Part shown: piece by piece, positions 1-9,778 of the stretch | How positions within the stretch are numbered: the stretch's first letter is position 1 | Layout of the letters: each line of letters opens with the position of its first letter | NCBI GenBank assembly: GCA_964423615.1 | Contig: CAYRFQ010000036.1 | Span: forward strand, 1 to 64,000 | DNA from: CAYRFQ01 sp964423615 | Lineage (GTDB): Bacteria > Planctomycetota > Planctomycetia > Gemmatales > Gemmataceae | Reading direction: 5' to 3' | DNA: 64,000 nucleotides | Translations under genes and position numbers: made by a program | The notes under the pieces: generated by a model | The model's database searches: none | What the model saw: only the letters and a program-made list of their open reading frames with translations | Told to the model about the DNA's origin: nothing

Positions 1-49
1 TTGTAGGAGTTAAGGAGCACCAGAAAGCAAGACCTCGCGCTGTAGTACT

Positions 50-88
50 AAAAAAGCCAAAGCGGTGGGATCTATGATCCCACCGCTT
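50..88 (-). terminator. Rho-independent terminator of the EF-hand/DUF1501/DUF1549 operon
   Basis: A perfect 13-bp inverted repeat (60-72 with 76-88, 3-nt loop) lies 30 bases past the EF-hand stop codon. Read on the minus strand it is followed by a run of six T (plus-strand A at 50-55). This is the classical intrinsic terminator layout for the minus-strand operon. Confidence 0.88.
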
Positions 89-117
89 CGCTGGTAAACT
101 TACCCGTACCCAGTGAC

Positions 118-1776
118 TCAGGAACTCGATGATTTCTGGGCCTTGGTTGCTTCAATTGCATCGATGAGCCCGTCTTTGTCTGCGTCAAGTCGATCGAAAA
201 TGCCTCGATCCCCCAGGAATTCACGAGCAGAAACATCGCCGTCGCCATTCGTGTCCATCCGCTGGAACCACAACGGCCCATTTCCGCGGTAAGACGTTCT
301 CGAAACTGGGCGAGGTGTGTAGGGGTTGTTGGTCGAATAGATCCGGCCTTGGCTGACGTAGACAGTGAACTCCTTGGGGAATTCTTGTTCGGAAATCTGC
401 TCGTCTTTGTCGAAATCCAGCGTTTTCAAATCGTCCCATGCCGAGAGAAGTTCCCGCATCGTCAACCGGCCATCTCGATTTCCATCGATGACGGTGAACA
501 GTTTACGGCCTTCAGACTGGAACTTGACACTGACGTACTGGTTCCGGCTCCGCTGGAGGAGGTTCCAAAACCTCTGAATTTCCGCCTCCGTAATCTTCCG
601 ATCTCCGTTCTTGTCGAACAACGGAAACACCTTCCGAAGGTACGTGTACCGCCGATCGATCAAGTCGACCATCGTTAGATACTTCTTTTTCTTCGGGTTG
701 GCCATCTGGAACAGCCGGATATAGTAGTTGGCCTGGGCAGACGGCGCAGGAAGGATCGGGGCGGTTACCCGAAAGGCAATGTTGGCATTTCCAACGCGAA
801 AACTATTGTTCCGCTTCCGAATTTTTTCCAGAAACGTCGGTTTCCTCGTCTCCTTGTTCGGCTTTTTCATGCCCATCATCCCGGCCGTTCCAATCGGTAG
901 CTGGACTTGCGTAACTTGGACAACGTTTCGCCAGATTTTGGTCTCTGTTAGCGTCAACACCCCGTCCTGATCTGCATCGAGCTTGCTGAATTGCTCCTTC
1001 GACAACCCCAGTTCTTTCTGGGTCAAGCCACCGTTTTTATCCCGATCATATTTAACGAGTAGCATTTCGGGAAGTTTGGCCCGATCCGCCGCGGTGAGAA
1101 CCAATTCGAAAGAAGGAAGGACTATTGGTACCGAAGGGATTCGACGAGTCGGTCGAACCGCCACTCCGGTCGTCATCGGGGCACCGGGAATCTCCGTCTC
1201 GATAAGCATTTCGTCGTCGTTGGCGTCGTACTTCCGAATCAGTTCAATCCCTGCGGTCAATTCCTGTTTCGAAAGTTTGCGGTCATCGTTGGTATCGATT
1301 GCCTCAAACAACCATCGCTTAGACGAGCTCGTTGATCTTGGGCGGTTCAAAGAGGGACTTAGCTGGATCGAGGCCATCCGGGGATTGGCCGAATAGTGGG
1401 CGACCAAATCATCGACGGATACTTTCTCCTGCGGGCTTTTGCCAAAGGTGGTGATGTCCAACCCAACTGTATTCCGTGGGTAATAGTAACCGTTCCGCAG
1501 GATAGATGCGAAGGAGGTCGCGTCGGGCATATTCCGGATTTCAAGTGCATTCAATTTCCCATCGCTGTCACGGTCGCAATATCTCACCCAATCGGCTACG
1601 ACCGATCGAAAGAGCTGGTTCGGCGGCTCGCCGTTAATACGTATGTCGAGTCGGAATAACTTTGGGGTTTCACCCCAATAAACGACTTCCACCGATTGGG
1701 AAGCCGCCTCATCGGACGACGCACCTACCGGAATCGCCAACCAAGCCAGAAAGCTCAAGCCGGTGAGCAACCTCAT
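118..1776 (-). CDS. Secreted multi-EF-hand protein (ten calcium-binding loops)
   Basis: The 552-residue protein starts with a signal peptide (MRLLTGLSFLAWLAIPVGAS). Seen directly: ten EF-hand-type loops with Asp at loop positions 1, 3 and 5 and Glu or Asp near position 12, for example DTNGDGDVSARE, DADKDGLIDAIE, DKNGDRKITEAE and DGNRDGRLTMRE. Most are paired and separated by less conserved stretches. This suggests a calcium-binding export-side protein; no catalytic domain is recognisable. A GGGAGG ribosome site precedes the ATG, which overlaps the upstream DUF1501 stop as ATGA, so the two are translationally coupled. Extracellular EF-hand proteins next to DUF1549/DUF1501 genes are common in Planctomycetota; partnership in one surface complex is inference. 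Confidence 0.85.
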   Translation of the reverse strand: MRLLTGLSFLAWLAIPVGASSDEAASQSVEVVYWGETPKLFRLDIRINGEPPNQLFRSVVADWVRYCDRDSDGKLNALEIRNMPDATSFASILRNGYYYPRNTVGLDITTFGKSPQEKVSVDDLVAHYSANPRMASIQLSPSLNRPRSTSSSKRWLFEAIDTNDDRKLSKQELTAGIELIRKYDANDDEMLIETEIPGAPMTTGVAVRPTRRIPSVPIVLPSFELVLTAADRAKLPEMLLVKYDRDKNGGLTQKELGLSKEQFSKLDADQDGVLTLTETKIWRNVVQVTQVQLPIGTAGMMGMKKPNKETRKPTFLEKIRKRNNSFRVGNANIAFRVTAPILPAPSAQANYYIRLFQMANPKKKKYLTMVDLIDRRYTYLRKVFPLFDKNGDRKITEAEIQRFWNLLQRSRNQYVSVKFQSEGRKLFTVIDGNRDGRLTMRELLSAWDDLKTLDFDKDEQISEQEFPKEFTVYVSQGRIYSTNNPYTPRPVSRTSYRGNGPLWFQRMDTNGDGDVSAREFLGDRGIFDRLDADKDGLIDAIEATKAQKSSSS

Positions 1777-3146
1777 GCAAGAACCTCCCGGATCGGACGA
1801 CCATCCGGATCGGCGAAACGAATCGGCCTGCTGATGTTGGACAGGTTTTGCTTCCGAGGGTTGATGCCCAAAGCCGATGCAATCGTAGCGATGAAGTCAG
1901 GGACCGACGTTGGTTTGTCACCAACAACTTGCGTTCCATCCGCACTCGTCGCCCCGTACGCTTGCCCACCCCGAATACCGCCACCACCTAACACCGTGGA
2001 CCACGCTTGGGGATAGTGATCTCGTCCGTTTCCTTGATTGATCCGAGGCGTTCGACCGAATTCACCCATCCAAACAATGAGTGTCGAATCGAGCAAGCCT
2101 CGAGCTTTCAAGTCCTTCATGAGGGTAGCCCAGGCTGGGTCGAGGACCTGGCTCAACGTCCGAACTGTATTGAAATTGTTGTTGTGAGAGTCCCAACCCT
2201 GAGTGCCTGGAGCTTGGGAAAGGCTAACTTCGACGAACGGGACGCCTCGCTCGACCAAACGCCGGGCTAGCAAACATCCTTGCCCAAACAAATTCCGGCC
2301 GTATTGGTCACGGACCCGATCCGGCTCCGAGCCCAAGTCGAATGCCGAAGCTGCCGACGTTCGCATCATCTGGACGGCGCGGGTGTAGGCCGTTTGGTGG
2401 CTGCGGGTGGTGATACTCGGGTGACTGCGAACAAAATCGTTCTGCATTTCTTCGAGAATCCGAACTCGAGCGGCAGCCTGTTCCTGGGTAACGCCCTGGG
2501 GTAAGTCCAAATCCTGAACACGCAAAGCACTTTCGTAATTGTCATTCTGATTCGGTGGGGCGAAAGGATTGATGGTCTCGCCAACGATCAAAGGAGCATA
2601 GCGTGGCCCCAGGAATCCCGAGTTGAATGCGTTCCGTGAAAGCTGTCTGTAGGGGGCGATGCTAACGAAGTTTGGCAACGGAGTCTCGTCGGAACCCAGT
2701 TCCTTGGACACCAACGAACCGAGTGTGGGATACTGGATCGTTCCGGTTGGTAGGTACCCAGTTCGTAAGTAATACGTCGCTCGAGTGTGGTCACCTTCTC
2801 GTGTGGACATCGACCGGATGATGGCCAGGTCGTCCATCTGGCGAGCAAGTTGTGGAAGGTGTTCGCTGATCCGCAAGCCAGGAACGGTCGTTTGGGTTTC
2901 CCGGAATGGACCACCGTTCACATGACCTGGCTTGAGGTCAAACGTGTCCATTTGGCTCGGTCCCCCAGACATCCACAGGAGTATACAAGCCCGACGACGT
3001 TGGGGGTTGTTGGCCGTTTCGGCTGCAACTCGCTCGAGCCAACCTGACATCGAGCATCCGACAACTCCTGCCGAAGCAAGCGTCAACCATTCACGCCGCG
3101 AAAGGGGCGTTTTGAAGTCACCAATGCGAGAACCCAAGTTGCTCAT
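1773..3146 (-). CDS. DUF1501 family protein (sulfatase-like fold, exported)
   Basis: A DUF1501 protein of about 457 residues. The start at 3146 is preferred over one 14 codons upstream because a GAGGG site sits just before it. The N-terminus carries a Tat-like signal (LSRREWLTLASAGVVGC). Family landmarks seen: LLWMSGGPSQMDTFDLKPG near the start, RSMSTREGDHTRATY, and VWMGEFGRTPRINQGNGRDH toward the end. DUF1501 proteins are related to the alkaline phosphatase/sulfatase superfamily; their substrate is unknown. It lies between a DUF1549/DUF1553 gene and an EF-hand gene, the usual planctomycete pairing. A second, diverged DUF1501 gene occurs at 16796. Confidence 0.9.
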   Translation of the reverse strand: MSNLGSRIGDFKTPLSRREWLTLASAGVVGCSMSGWLERVAAETANNPQRRRACILLWMSGGPSQMDTFDLKPGHVNGGPFRETQTTVPGLRISEHLPQLARQMDDLAIIRSMSTREGDHTRATYYLRTGYLPTGTIQYPTLGSLVSKELGSDETPLPNFVSIAPYRQLSRNAFNSGFLGPRYAPLIVGETINPFAPPNQNDNYESALRVQDLDLPQGVTQEQAAARVRILEEMQNDFVRSHPSITTRSHQTAYTRAVQMMRTSAASAFDLGSEPDRVRDQYGRNLFGQGCLLARRLVERGVPFVEVSLSQAPGTQGWDSHNNNFNTVRTLSQVLDPAWATLMKDLKARGLLDSTLIVWMGEFGRTPRINQGNGRDHYPQAWSTVLGGGGIRGGQAYGATSADGTQVVGDKPTSVPDFIATIASALGINPRKQNLSNISRPIRFADPDGRPIREVLA

Positions 3147-3234
3147 GATTCCAAGCCCTCGAGAAAAAGTGGTCCAGGCCCGACACACGAGCCCAGGGTG
3201 AAAGCGAAACGTAGAACTGATTTCTAGAAAAGGT

Positions 3235-4860
3235 TTAATGGTTGAAACGAAATTCCGGGGTATTCAACAATGCCCAGAAGACGTCTCCCAGCGCTTCTTT
3301 CTCATCCCTACGAGCCCCGCCAGTCTGGACATAGGCTTCGACCCGTTTCAGCTCTGTCTCTCGGGGGAGCCGGCTTAAAGTCGCCAAATACAGTGTCGAG
3401 ATTTTGTCTTTTGTCGTGAAGAAAGGTGCTTCCACGATGGCCGTCAGCGTCTGACTTGTTCTTAAACTCGTGGCGTCACTGACGACTTTGCCGTTCATCA
3501 GGGCCAACGCCTGAAGAATCGAGGTCTGCGTAGTAGTCGGGTAATCCGTCCGTTTGAAGTCTGCAAGGAATCGTGCACGAGGAGTGCTCCGATTGAACAA
3601 GACATAACGAGTGCGACCAGAGGAAATCGCCTGGTATCCCGTTGCCTGGACAAGACTGTCGAAGAGTTGTTCAGGCGTCATGGCTTTCACTGACATCCGG
3701 GCAAACAGCCGTGGGTCCTCTTGAGATTTGTGGCTCAACTTGCTCGTGCGTTGATAAGTCTCGCTCAGCATGATGGCTTTTACGATGTACTGAATGTCGA
3801 AGTCATGGCGGACGAACTGGTCAGCTAGAGCGTCGAGCAACTTGGGGTGACTGGGTGGGTTTGCCTCACCGGCTTCCTCGTCCACAGGATCGACGATGCC
3901 AATTCCGAACAAATGGGCCCACAGTCGATTCACTGTATTGCGAGCAAAGTAGGGATTCTTGGGAGAAGTGATCCACTCGGCCAACACTGCTTGCGGTGAC
4001 GATCCTTGATCGAGTCTGGGAGCCTCTCCGTTCAAGAATTTCGCTTCGACCACCGTACCCGTTTTGGGAATCTTGATCTTGCCTGGGTAGGGTACCGGAA
4101 TTTTTTGCTGTCCTAGTCGAACAACGGGAGTTCGTGAGACTGACGAAAAGAAGGCTGCGAACTCCCAAAAATGCTTGCGTTCCCACTTCGCGAACGGATG
4201 GTCGTGGCACTGAGCGCAGTCGATACGAACTCCAAGAAAGACTTTTGCGGTCGTGGCCGCGACGAGTTCGGGCTTCCTCTCGTTCGCGAAATAAAAGGCC
4301 TGAACCCCGAAGTTCGTTCGCAAGGGTGAAGGACCGCGTCCTTGATAGGCCTGTGTTCCGGTGGAACTCAGCAACTCCCGCACTATTTTGTCATACCCAA
4401 CATTCGACCGTAGCTTCGTCTCAAGCCATTTCTCGAATTGAGGTCGATAGGCTTGGTAGCGAACATTACTTGTGGCGGGCAGTATGATGTCACGGAAGGT
4501 ATTCCCAAAGTGGGACACATAGCGTCCGCTCCCCAAAAGTTCGTTGATGATCCTTTCCCGCTTGTTCGGCTTCTTCTCGGCAAGGAACGCCCGCACCTCC
4601 GAAACGCGAGGTATGCGCCCGGTCAGATCAAGATACACACGTCGAAGAAACTCAGTGTCCTGGGCGATGGATGCGGGCTTGACTGTGTTGGCCTTCCACT
4701 GGGTAGTGACCGTGCGATCGATCAGTTTGGCGAGCTCTTGGACCGCTAGAGTTTTCGTTTCCGGATGTGATTTGGTCGATTTCGTTTCAGCCAGTGTCGG
4801 TCCGACCGAGACGAATAGACCCAAGCTGGCTAAGAATAAACCCACGAGCGAACGCTTCAT
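3235..4860 (-). CDS. DUF1549/DUF1553 exported protein with CxxCH motif
   Basis: A 541-residue protein from the ATG at 4860, preceded by an AGGGG site and followed by a signal peptide (MKRSLVGLFLASLGLFVSVG). The first half matches DUF1549 (FLRRVYLDLTGRIP), the second DUF1553 (ARNTVNRLWAHLFGIGIV, then SETYQRTSKL). Cys215, Cys218 and His219 form CAQCHDHPF, a haem-c-like CxxCH motif. Whether haem is bound is not known from sequence. It is the first gene of an operon with DUF1501 (gap about 90 bases) and the EF-hand gene. The N-terminal cytochrome-like (PSCyt1) domain of longer paralogues is absent. Likely role: a periplasmic or surface complex for polymer degradation or redox, function unproven. 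Confidence 0.9.
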   Translation of the reverse strand: MKRSLVGLFLASLGLFVSVGPTLAETKSTKSHPETKTLAVQELAKLIDRTVTTQWKANTVKPASIAQDTEFLRRVYLDLTGRIPRVSEVRAFLAEKKPNKRERIINELLGSGRYVSHFGNTFRDIILPATSNVRYQAYRPQFEKWLETKLRSNVGYDKIVRELLSSTGTQAYQGRGPSPLRTNFGVQAFYFANERKPELVAATTAKVFLGVRIDCAQCHDHPFAKWERKHFWEFAAFFSSVSRTPVVRLGQQKIPVPYPGKIKIPKTGTVVEAKFLNGEAPRLDQGSSPQAVLAEWITSPKNPYFARNTVNRLWAHLFGIGIVDPVDEEAGEANPPSHPKLLDALADQFVRHDFDIQYIVKAIMLSETYQRTSKLSHKSQEDPRLFARMSVKAMTPEQLFDSLVQATGYQAISSGRTRYVLFNRSTPRARFLADFKRTDYPTTTQTSILQALALMNGKVVSDATSLRTSQTLTAIVEAPFFTTKDKISTLYLATLSRLPRETELKRVEAYVQTGGARRDEKEALGDVFWALLNTPEFRFNH

Positions 4861-5200
4861 GGTAACCCCTTCATGTTGCGTGTTGTTGCCGCCAAGCAGG
4901 CGTGTTTTGCCAGATGGTCCTTTACAACCAGTCAGCAAGAACGACCAGGTCGGAGCAGAGTCTACCACGGGACAAAGAGACTTCGTTCCTCGCTTATAAA
5001 AACTCCTTCAGTCTATATTTCTAACACGATTTCTCTCAAATAGCATCTTCCCTCAGGCTTTGGTTGTTCCAAGATCGTTCGAACAATCGAAGAACCATGG
5101 ACACGAATCTGCCTTTGGGTATTGCGTAAAAAGCACTTGATCACACCTGGTTCTTTGAATATCGACGATTGGAACTCCAACTTGGTTTGCCCTCGAAATC

Positions 5201-6019
5201 TTAGTCCGAGGCCGTGATCTGTTCGGGGCGAGTCTGCGATTTGGGAGCGCTCGGTTCCTGTTGAATCATCTTGACGACTCGTTGATAAACGAACCAATCC
5301 GGTAACCACCGCAACAACTGGATCAACCAGGTCGTCTGCCACGGAAAATTGTAGACTTTCGCTTTCCGTTTTAGTGCCTTGATGATTTTCCTCGCCGCTT
5401 TTTCCGGAGACATAAGAAAGGGCAGGGTGTAGCGAAAGCGATCCACCATTCGCGTGTCGATGAATCCAGGACAAACTGTGGTGACTGCGACTTTGTGGCC
5501 TCGAAGTTGAATCCGCAACCCTTCCAGATAAAGGTTCACTCCCGCTTTGGCTGCACAGTAGCCGGAATGGCCCGGTAACCCCTTGTAGGACGCAAGACTG
5601 GAAATGGCCGTGATGTGTCCAGTTCGTCGTTCCATCATTTCGGGTAAAACGGCTTCAATCGAGTAAATCACTCCAAGCAAATTCACTCGTACAATATTTT
5701 CGACATGATCAATATTACTCTGGTCCAGGTAGGTAGGTCCAGCAAGTCCTGCATTGGCAATCAACAAATCGACGGGCCCTAGCTGATCCCGCAACACACC
5801 CAGAGCGACCTTAATTTCGTCTCGATTGGTGACGTCACCCGTCACGTAACAGGCCGTCCCACCCGAACCTTGTATCTGCGTAGCGAGCTTTTCGAGTTTG
5901 TTGACGCGTCGGGCCAGGAGCCCAACCTTGGCCCCTTGGCTAGCGAGTTGCTCAGCTAGACACCAACCAATTCCGCTCGATGCCCCAGTTATCAACACCA
6001 CTTTGTTCGCAAACGACAT
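5201..6019 (-). CDS. Short-chain dehydrogenase/reductase
   Basis: A 272-residue classical SDR. Visible features: the nucleotide-binding motif TGASSGIG near residue 11, the NAG motif (NAGLAG) near residue 90, a Ser in the AISSLASY stretch and the catalytic Y-x-x-x-K as YCAAK. A PG motif (VCPGFIDT) follows. An AAGGAAGG site precedes the ATG. The C-terminal 60 residues are hydrophobic (WQTTWLIQLLRWLPDWF), as in membrane-associated SDRs acting on lipids or quinones. The substrate cannot be read from the sequence. It stands alone, with a gap of about 340 bases to the DUF1549 gene downstream. Confidence 0.9.
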   Translation of the reverse strand: MSFANKVVLITGASSGIGWCLAEQLASQGAKVGLLARRVNKLEKLATQIQGSGGTACYVTGDVTNRDEIKVALGVLRDQLGPVDLLIANAGLAGPTYLDQSNIDHVENIVRVNLLGVIYSIEAVLPEMMERRTGHITAISSLASYKGLPGHSGYCAAKAGVNLYLEGLRIQLRGHKVAVTTVCPGFIDTRMVDRFRYTLPFLMSPEKAARKIIKALKRKAKVYNFPWQTTWLIQLLRWLPDWFVYQRVVKMIQQEPSAPKSQTRPEQITASD

Positions 6020-6630
6020 GCAAAACCCTTCCTTTGGTCGCTTCGGTATTCCAGTACAATGGCCCGTTTCACCGGTCCTTGTAGAGAGCTAGTGTCTCGA
6101 TCATCGGTTCAACCAAACCTCCGGCAACTGCAAGTCGTCTCTTCAACTCCCAGAAATCCCCGAATTGGAACAGTCCGACATAAGCACAAGACGGCTACGG
6201 GCGCCAGGACCGGTTGTGATTCTGCCGTTCCTGTGCGAAGATAATGCAGACCGTCAACAGGATCAGCTGTAGGTATGGCATACTTATAAGGAGTTCGGAC
6301 TGCGTCAGCAACTAAGTTGTCGCATTCCAGATGGGTTTGTAGACGGGGATTGCCACTTCCAGAACTTCGTGCCGTCCTTGGCTGGACCGATCACCAAGGG
6401 TCAGAAGTAGGCGATTTTCAAGTCGCAAATGATTGAAAAATTCCTGCGGCGGCGAAAATTACTTGTGATTGTCTTGTTCTTTGGAACGTTGCAAGGAAAC
6501 CCCGTTGCCCAAGCGCTAGCCGGCAAAACGACCCAACGGATCAAGTGCCGCAGACAACAGCGCAACACAGAACTCCTGGAAAAAATCGAACAACACATCA
6601 GGTCACTGCATCTTCTTGAGAGGTCGCACC
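6020..6630. other. Intergenic region between SDR and subtilase
   Basis: About 610 bases between divergently transcribed genes. No conserved coding sequence, tRNA or strong hairpin is visible. A short plus-strand frame from 6429 opens like a signal peptide but then runs out of frame into the subtilase gene with no domain. The region presumably holds the two promoters, neither of which I can place. Confidence 0.5.
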
Positions 6631-9600
6631 ATGTCGCGTCAACCCTTTGGCCCAACACAACGCGGCCGTTCCAACAAACGAATTGTGAGTTACAAACGCA
6701 TCCGCTTATACCTGACTGTTCTCTTCATCGCATTTCTGTCGGTGCGTTCCACGACCGCGTCAGCCCAGACATCAGAAGCTCCGCGTCCAACTCGACCTCC
6801 CGTTCCCACCAAGTACTTTACGACATTTCGTTATCGGATCACTTCGTCCCGTGATCAACACGTTGCTCAGTTCGACAAAATGGTTCGAGCTTTGAAAGGA
6901 GTCGGTTTTCAGTTCGAGCCACCCCTCTCGGATTTGCCGAACACGATCCGGGAAGATCAAGCCATCGACACATTGACAGGATACATATCCGGGGAAAAGG
7001 CTCTCCAACTACTGCAGATCCCGAGAATCGCGTCTGTTCGACTTCGACCCGCCGACTTTCCCCTTCCCGGGGATCCTGCCAAACGGGTGATGGTCGAACT
7101 GGACCTGGCGTGGGGGTTTGCCCCCGAACAACAACGCGAGTTCTTGGATCAGATGCGAGCCTTGCTCGATGTCTTTCGCTTCAACGAGAGCATCGGTTAC
7201 GATCATCGAGGAATCACAGGCCAACCGTTTACGCGTATCCGAGGAACCATTCCGGTCGGACTCCTCGACACGATCCTCAAGGACGTTCGCCGTCAGCCCA
7301 CGAACTGGTTCAGTCCCGTGATCGCTTTCGAAACGCTCCCCTCGCTCTTGCGATCGACGAACCCGATTCCGCTCATCAAGGTGCTCAAAGATAGTGATCC
7401 CCCGGAACCACTACCATTCTTCCGCCCCAGGGGAGCGACGCCAAAGAACCCAGCCGGCCTTCCGGACTTTAGCAAAATCGACGACCGACTCTGGAATAAC
7501 ATCACCGGACCTCTTTGGGCCAAACGATTGACCGACCTCAAACCTTTGAGAATCGAGTTGATCATGACGGTCCCTCCAACTGGAACGAACTGGCGTAACG
7601 TTCTGGAAGAAACCGCACCCCGGTTGGTCATCGAAGGCCAAGTTGGGAATCTCGTGACGGCTACCTTCGGCGAAATCCGAGAAGAGTCCGGGAAATTCAT
7701 CGCTCCGCGACTGCGTGGTGCGCCGGAGCAAATCAAGGCGCTCTCGACACTCGAGATGGTCTCTACGATTCGCCTTCCGGAAAGCCCTGCCAACGGCACC
7801 GTAAGCTCGGTCGAGTACGGAGCCAACAATGAAAAAGTCCTTGTAAAATCGGGATTGAAAGCATTCCACGCCAAAGGGCACACCGGTAAAGGCATCCGGA
7901 TAGCCATTCTGGATACTGACTTCCGAAACTACGAAAAATTGATCGCCGAGAACAAGTTGCCGAAATCGACGATCCTCGTTGACTTAACAACAGAGCGAAA
8001 TCGCACCGTCCAACCTGAGCCGTACCTGGGTCGACCTGACGTAACCGGACACGGCACGCAGTGTGCGTTCGCGGCAGCATTGGCGGCGCCCGAAGCCGAG
8101 ATCCTACTGGTCCGTTTGGCCCATGACGACCCCACCATGCTCAAAACGTTTTTTGACTATGCTGCTGGTCGAACTTTGATGTCAGAGTATCTCTCCAGAC
8201 AATCGAGCACTTTCGAGCAAGAAGCCAACTCGTTGCAGTTGCGAGCCCAAGCGCTCAAAGTCGAGAAAAAAGTTGCTCTGGAGACATTCAAGGACGAAGA
8301 AGAGTTAAAAAAGCGTTACTATTACCTCGGACGAATTCGCCCGTGGGTGCTCACTCCACGCGAGTGGTACTTCCACCGGCAAAACGTTTACGACCGAGAC
8401 GAGGCCATTTACAAGAAAAAGGTAGCCTCATTCTATCGACAACTCGAATCGGTGAAGCAACTCAGAAATCTCGACATTATCTCCTCTTCGTTAGTGTGGA
8501 ACGATGCCTACGCTTTGGCGAGAGGCAGTGCCATCACCGAGTTGATCGACCAAAACGTCCGTCGTGTGATATTGCCGAAAGACCTCCGCAACTGCAATAA
8601 GCGTGCTGGTCGGTTGCTTGCCACTGATGCTGACTCGAATGGCGACGATTCTCGTCCGTTGTGGTTTCAATCTGTCGGTAATGCCGCTGGCCAAACTTGG
8701 AACGGCCGGTTCCTCGATTTCGACAAAAACGGAGTGATGGAATTCCGAGACCCAGAGGATACTCCACAGGAGTCCAAGAATCCTTTACCAAAAGGAAGTT
8801 GGACACGTGAATTGAACTTTATCCAATGGAAACAGTTCACGAAACAAGCCACATCCCAATTGCCCGGTGACAAGACACGGTATCGTGTTTCTCTACAGTG
8901 GAACGAACCCCACGCCGCGGATTATTTCTTCCGTTCCGGAGAAAACGACTTCTATCGATTTCCACTTGCGGGGCTTCGAGTTGTCGTATTGCGACAGCGA
9001 GATCCATCGGGGAAGATCTTCCCATCGGACGACTTCGAGGTGGTTGCCAGATCAGATGCCTCTCCAACGCCGTATGACTACTACTCCAGTTCTCCGTCTT
9101 GGGTGCAACGGCTCAACTACCGACGTTCATCGGCAACGTATTCGTTGCGAGCCGAGTGGGTGGCCGATAAGGACGATCGATACGCCGTGCGAATCGAACG
9201 TCAACTGCCTACCAAGTGGTTGATCGACTTCGGGAACAACGCCCGCACACTTCGGTACAACAAGATCACCAACTTGGTGCCAACAGGGTTGTTGCCGGTC
9301 ATAATCAAGGACGTTCCTGGGCACGGTCCCAAAGTCGTCACTCCGACGTTGCCCAAAATCGAACGCCAATGGGAACTGAATGTGCGACTGCATGTGCGTG
9401 CCATAGATGGTCCGCATGCGAAAAAAGGACGACCAATATGGCAGCACTATTCCACACCACTCGGCACCATCGGGGTGCCTGGCGACGGGCAAGGATCGAT
9501 CCCAGTCGGCGCCGTCGACCTTGAAGGTAAACCGCAAGACTACAGTTCCCCAGGCCCCCCCGTGGGGATGGACTTGGTCAAAAGTCCTCGCGTTTTTGGA

Positions 9601-9750
9601 TTCGATTCTATTGGGATCGACGGTAAGGGAACAGGACCAGCCTTCGGTAGTAACATGGCGACTCCCTTTGTCGCGGGCATGGCAGCCAGCATCTTGAGTT
9701 CCGGCCAGAACAAACAGGAACTCTACCAGAAACTCAAGGGCAGACCATAA
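6631..9750 (+). CDS. Large secreted subtilisin-like serine protease (S8)
   Basis: A 1039-residue protein. The ATG at 6631 has a GAGAGG site 7 bases upstream and leads into an N-terminal hydrophobic signal. Subtilase triad by motif: Asp428 in AILDTDF, His474 in GHGTQCA, Ser1007 in FGSNMATPFVAG. About 400 residues of non-catalytic N-terminal sequence precede the Asp. Between His and Ser lies a very long insert (over 500 residues) with a charged helical, coiled-coil-like part (around residues 520-580) and a beta-rich part with Asp-rich segments (DADSNGDDSRP, DFDKNGVMEFRD) that may bind calcium. Ordinary subtilases have about 150-200 residues there. Likely an extracellular or periplasmic protease; the substrate is unknown. 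No adjacent inhibitor or partner gene is evident. Confidence 0.88.
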   Translation: MSRQPFGPTQRGRSNKRIVSYKRIRLYLTVLFIAFLSVRSTTASAQTSEAPRPTRPPVPTKYFTTFRYRITSSRDQHVAQFDKMVRALKGVGFQFEPPLSDLPNTIREDQAIDTLTGYISGEKALQLLQIPRIASVRLRPADFPLPGDPAKRVMVELDLAWGFAPEQQREFLDQMRALLDVFRFNESIGYDHRGITGQPFTRIRGTIPVGLLDTILKDVRRQPTNWFSPVIAFETLPSLLRSTNPIPLIKVLKDSDPPEPLPFFRPRGATPKNPAGLPDFSKIDDRLWNNITGPLWAKRLTDLKPLRIELIMTVPPTGTNWRNVLEETAPRLVIEGQVGNLVTATFGEIREESGKFIAPRLRGAPEQIKALSTLEMVSTIRLPESPANGTVSSVEYGANNEKVLVKSGLKAFHAKGHTGKGIRIAILDTDFRNYEKLIAENKLPKSTILVDLTTERNRTVQPEPYLGRPDVTGHGTQCAFAAALAAPEAEILLVRLAHDDPTMLKTFFDYAAGRTLMSEYLSRQSSTFEQEANSLQLRAQALKVEKKVALETFKDEEELKKRYYYLGRIRPWVLTPREWYFHRQNVYDRDEAIYKKKVASFYRQLESVKQLRNLDIISSSLVWNDAYALARGSAITELIDQNVRRVILPKDLRNCNKRAGRLLATDADSNGDDSRPLWFQSVGNAAGQTWNGRFLDFDKNGVMEFRDPEDTPQESKNPLPKGSWTRELNFIQWKQFTKQATSQLPGDKTRYRVSLQWNEPHAADYFFRSGENDFYRFPLAGLRVVVLRQRDPSGKIFPSDDFEVVARSDASPTPYDYYSSSPSWVQRLNYRRSSATYSLRAEWVADKDDRYAVRIERQLPTKWLIDFGNNARTLRYNKITNLVPTGLLPVIIKDVPGHGPKVVTPTLPKIERQWELNVRLHVRAIDGPHAKKGRPIWQHYSTPLGTIGVPGDGQGSIPVGAVDLEGKPQDYSSPGPPVGMDLVKSPRVFGFDSIGIDGKGTGPAFGSNMATPFVAGMAASILSSGQNKQELYQKLKGRP

Positions 9751-9778
9751 TTCCGATTCTCATGGTCATCCGTACGAT

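Noticed and set aside
5013..5474. Minus-strand frame overlapping the SDR C-terminus
   Set aside because: Runs against the SDR frame, which has all catalytic motifs; shadow frame.
6429..6854. Plus-strand frame opening like a signal peptide before the subtilase
   Set aside because: After about 30 residues it has no domain and then runs through subtilase coding sequence in the wrong frame; no good ribosome site.
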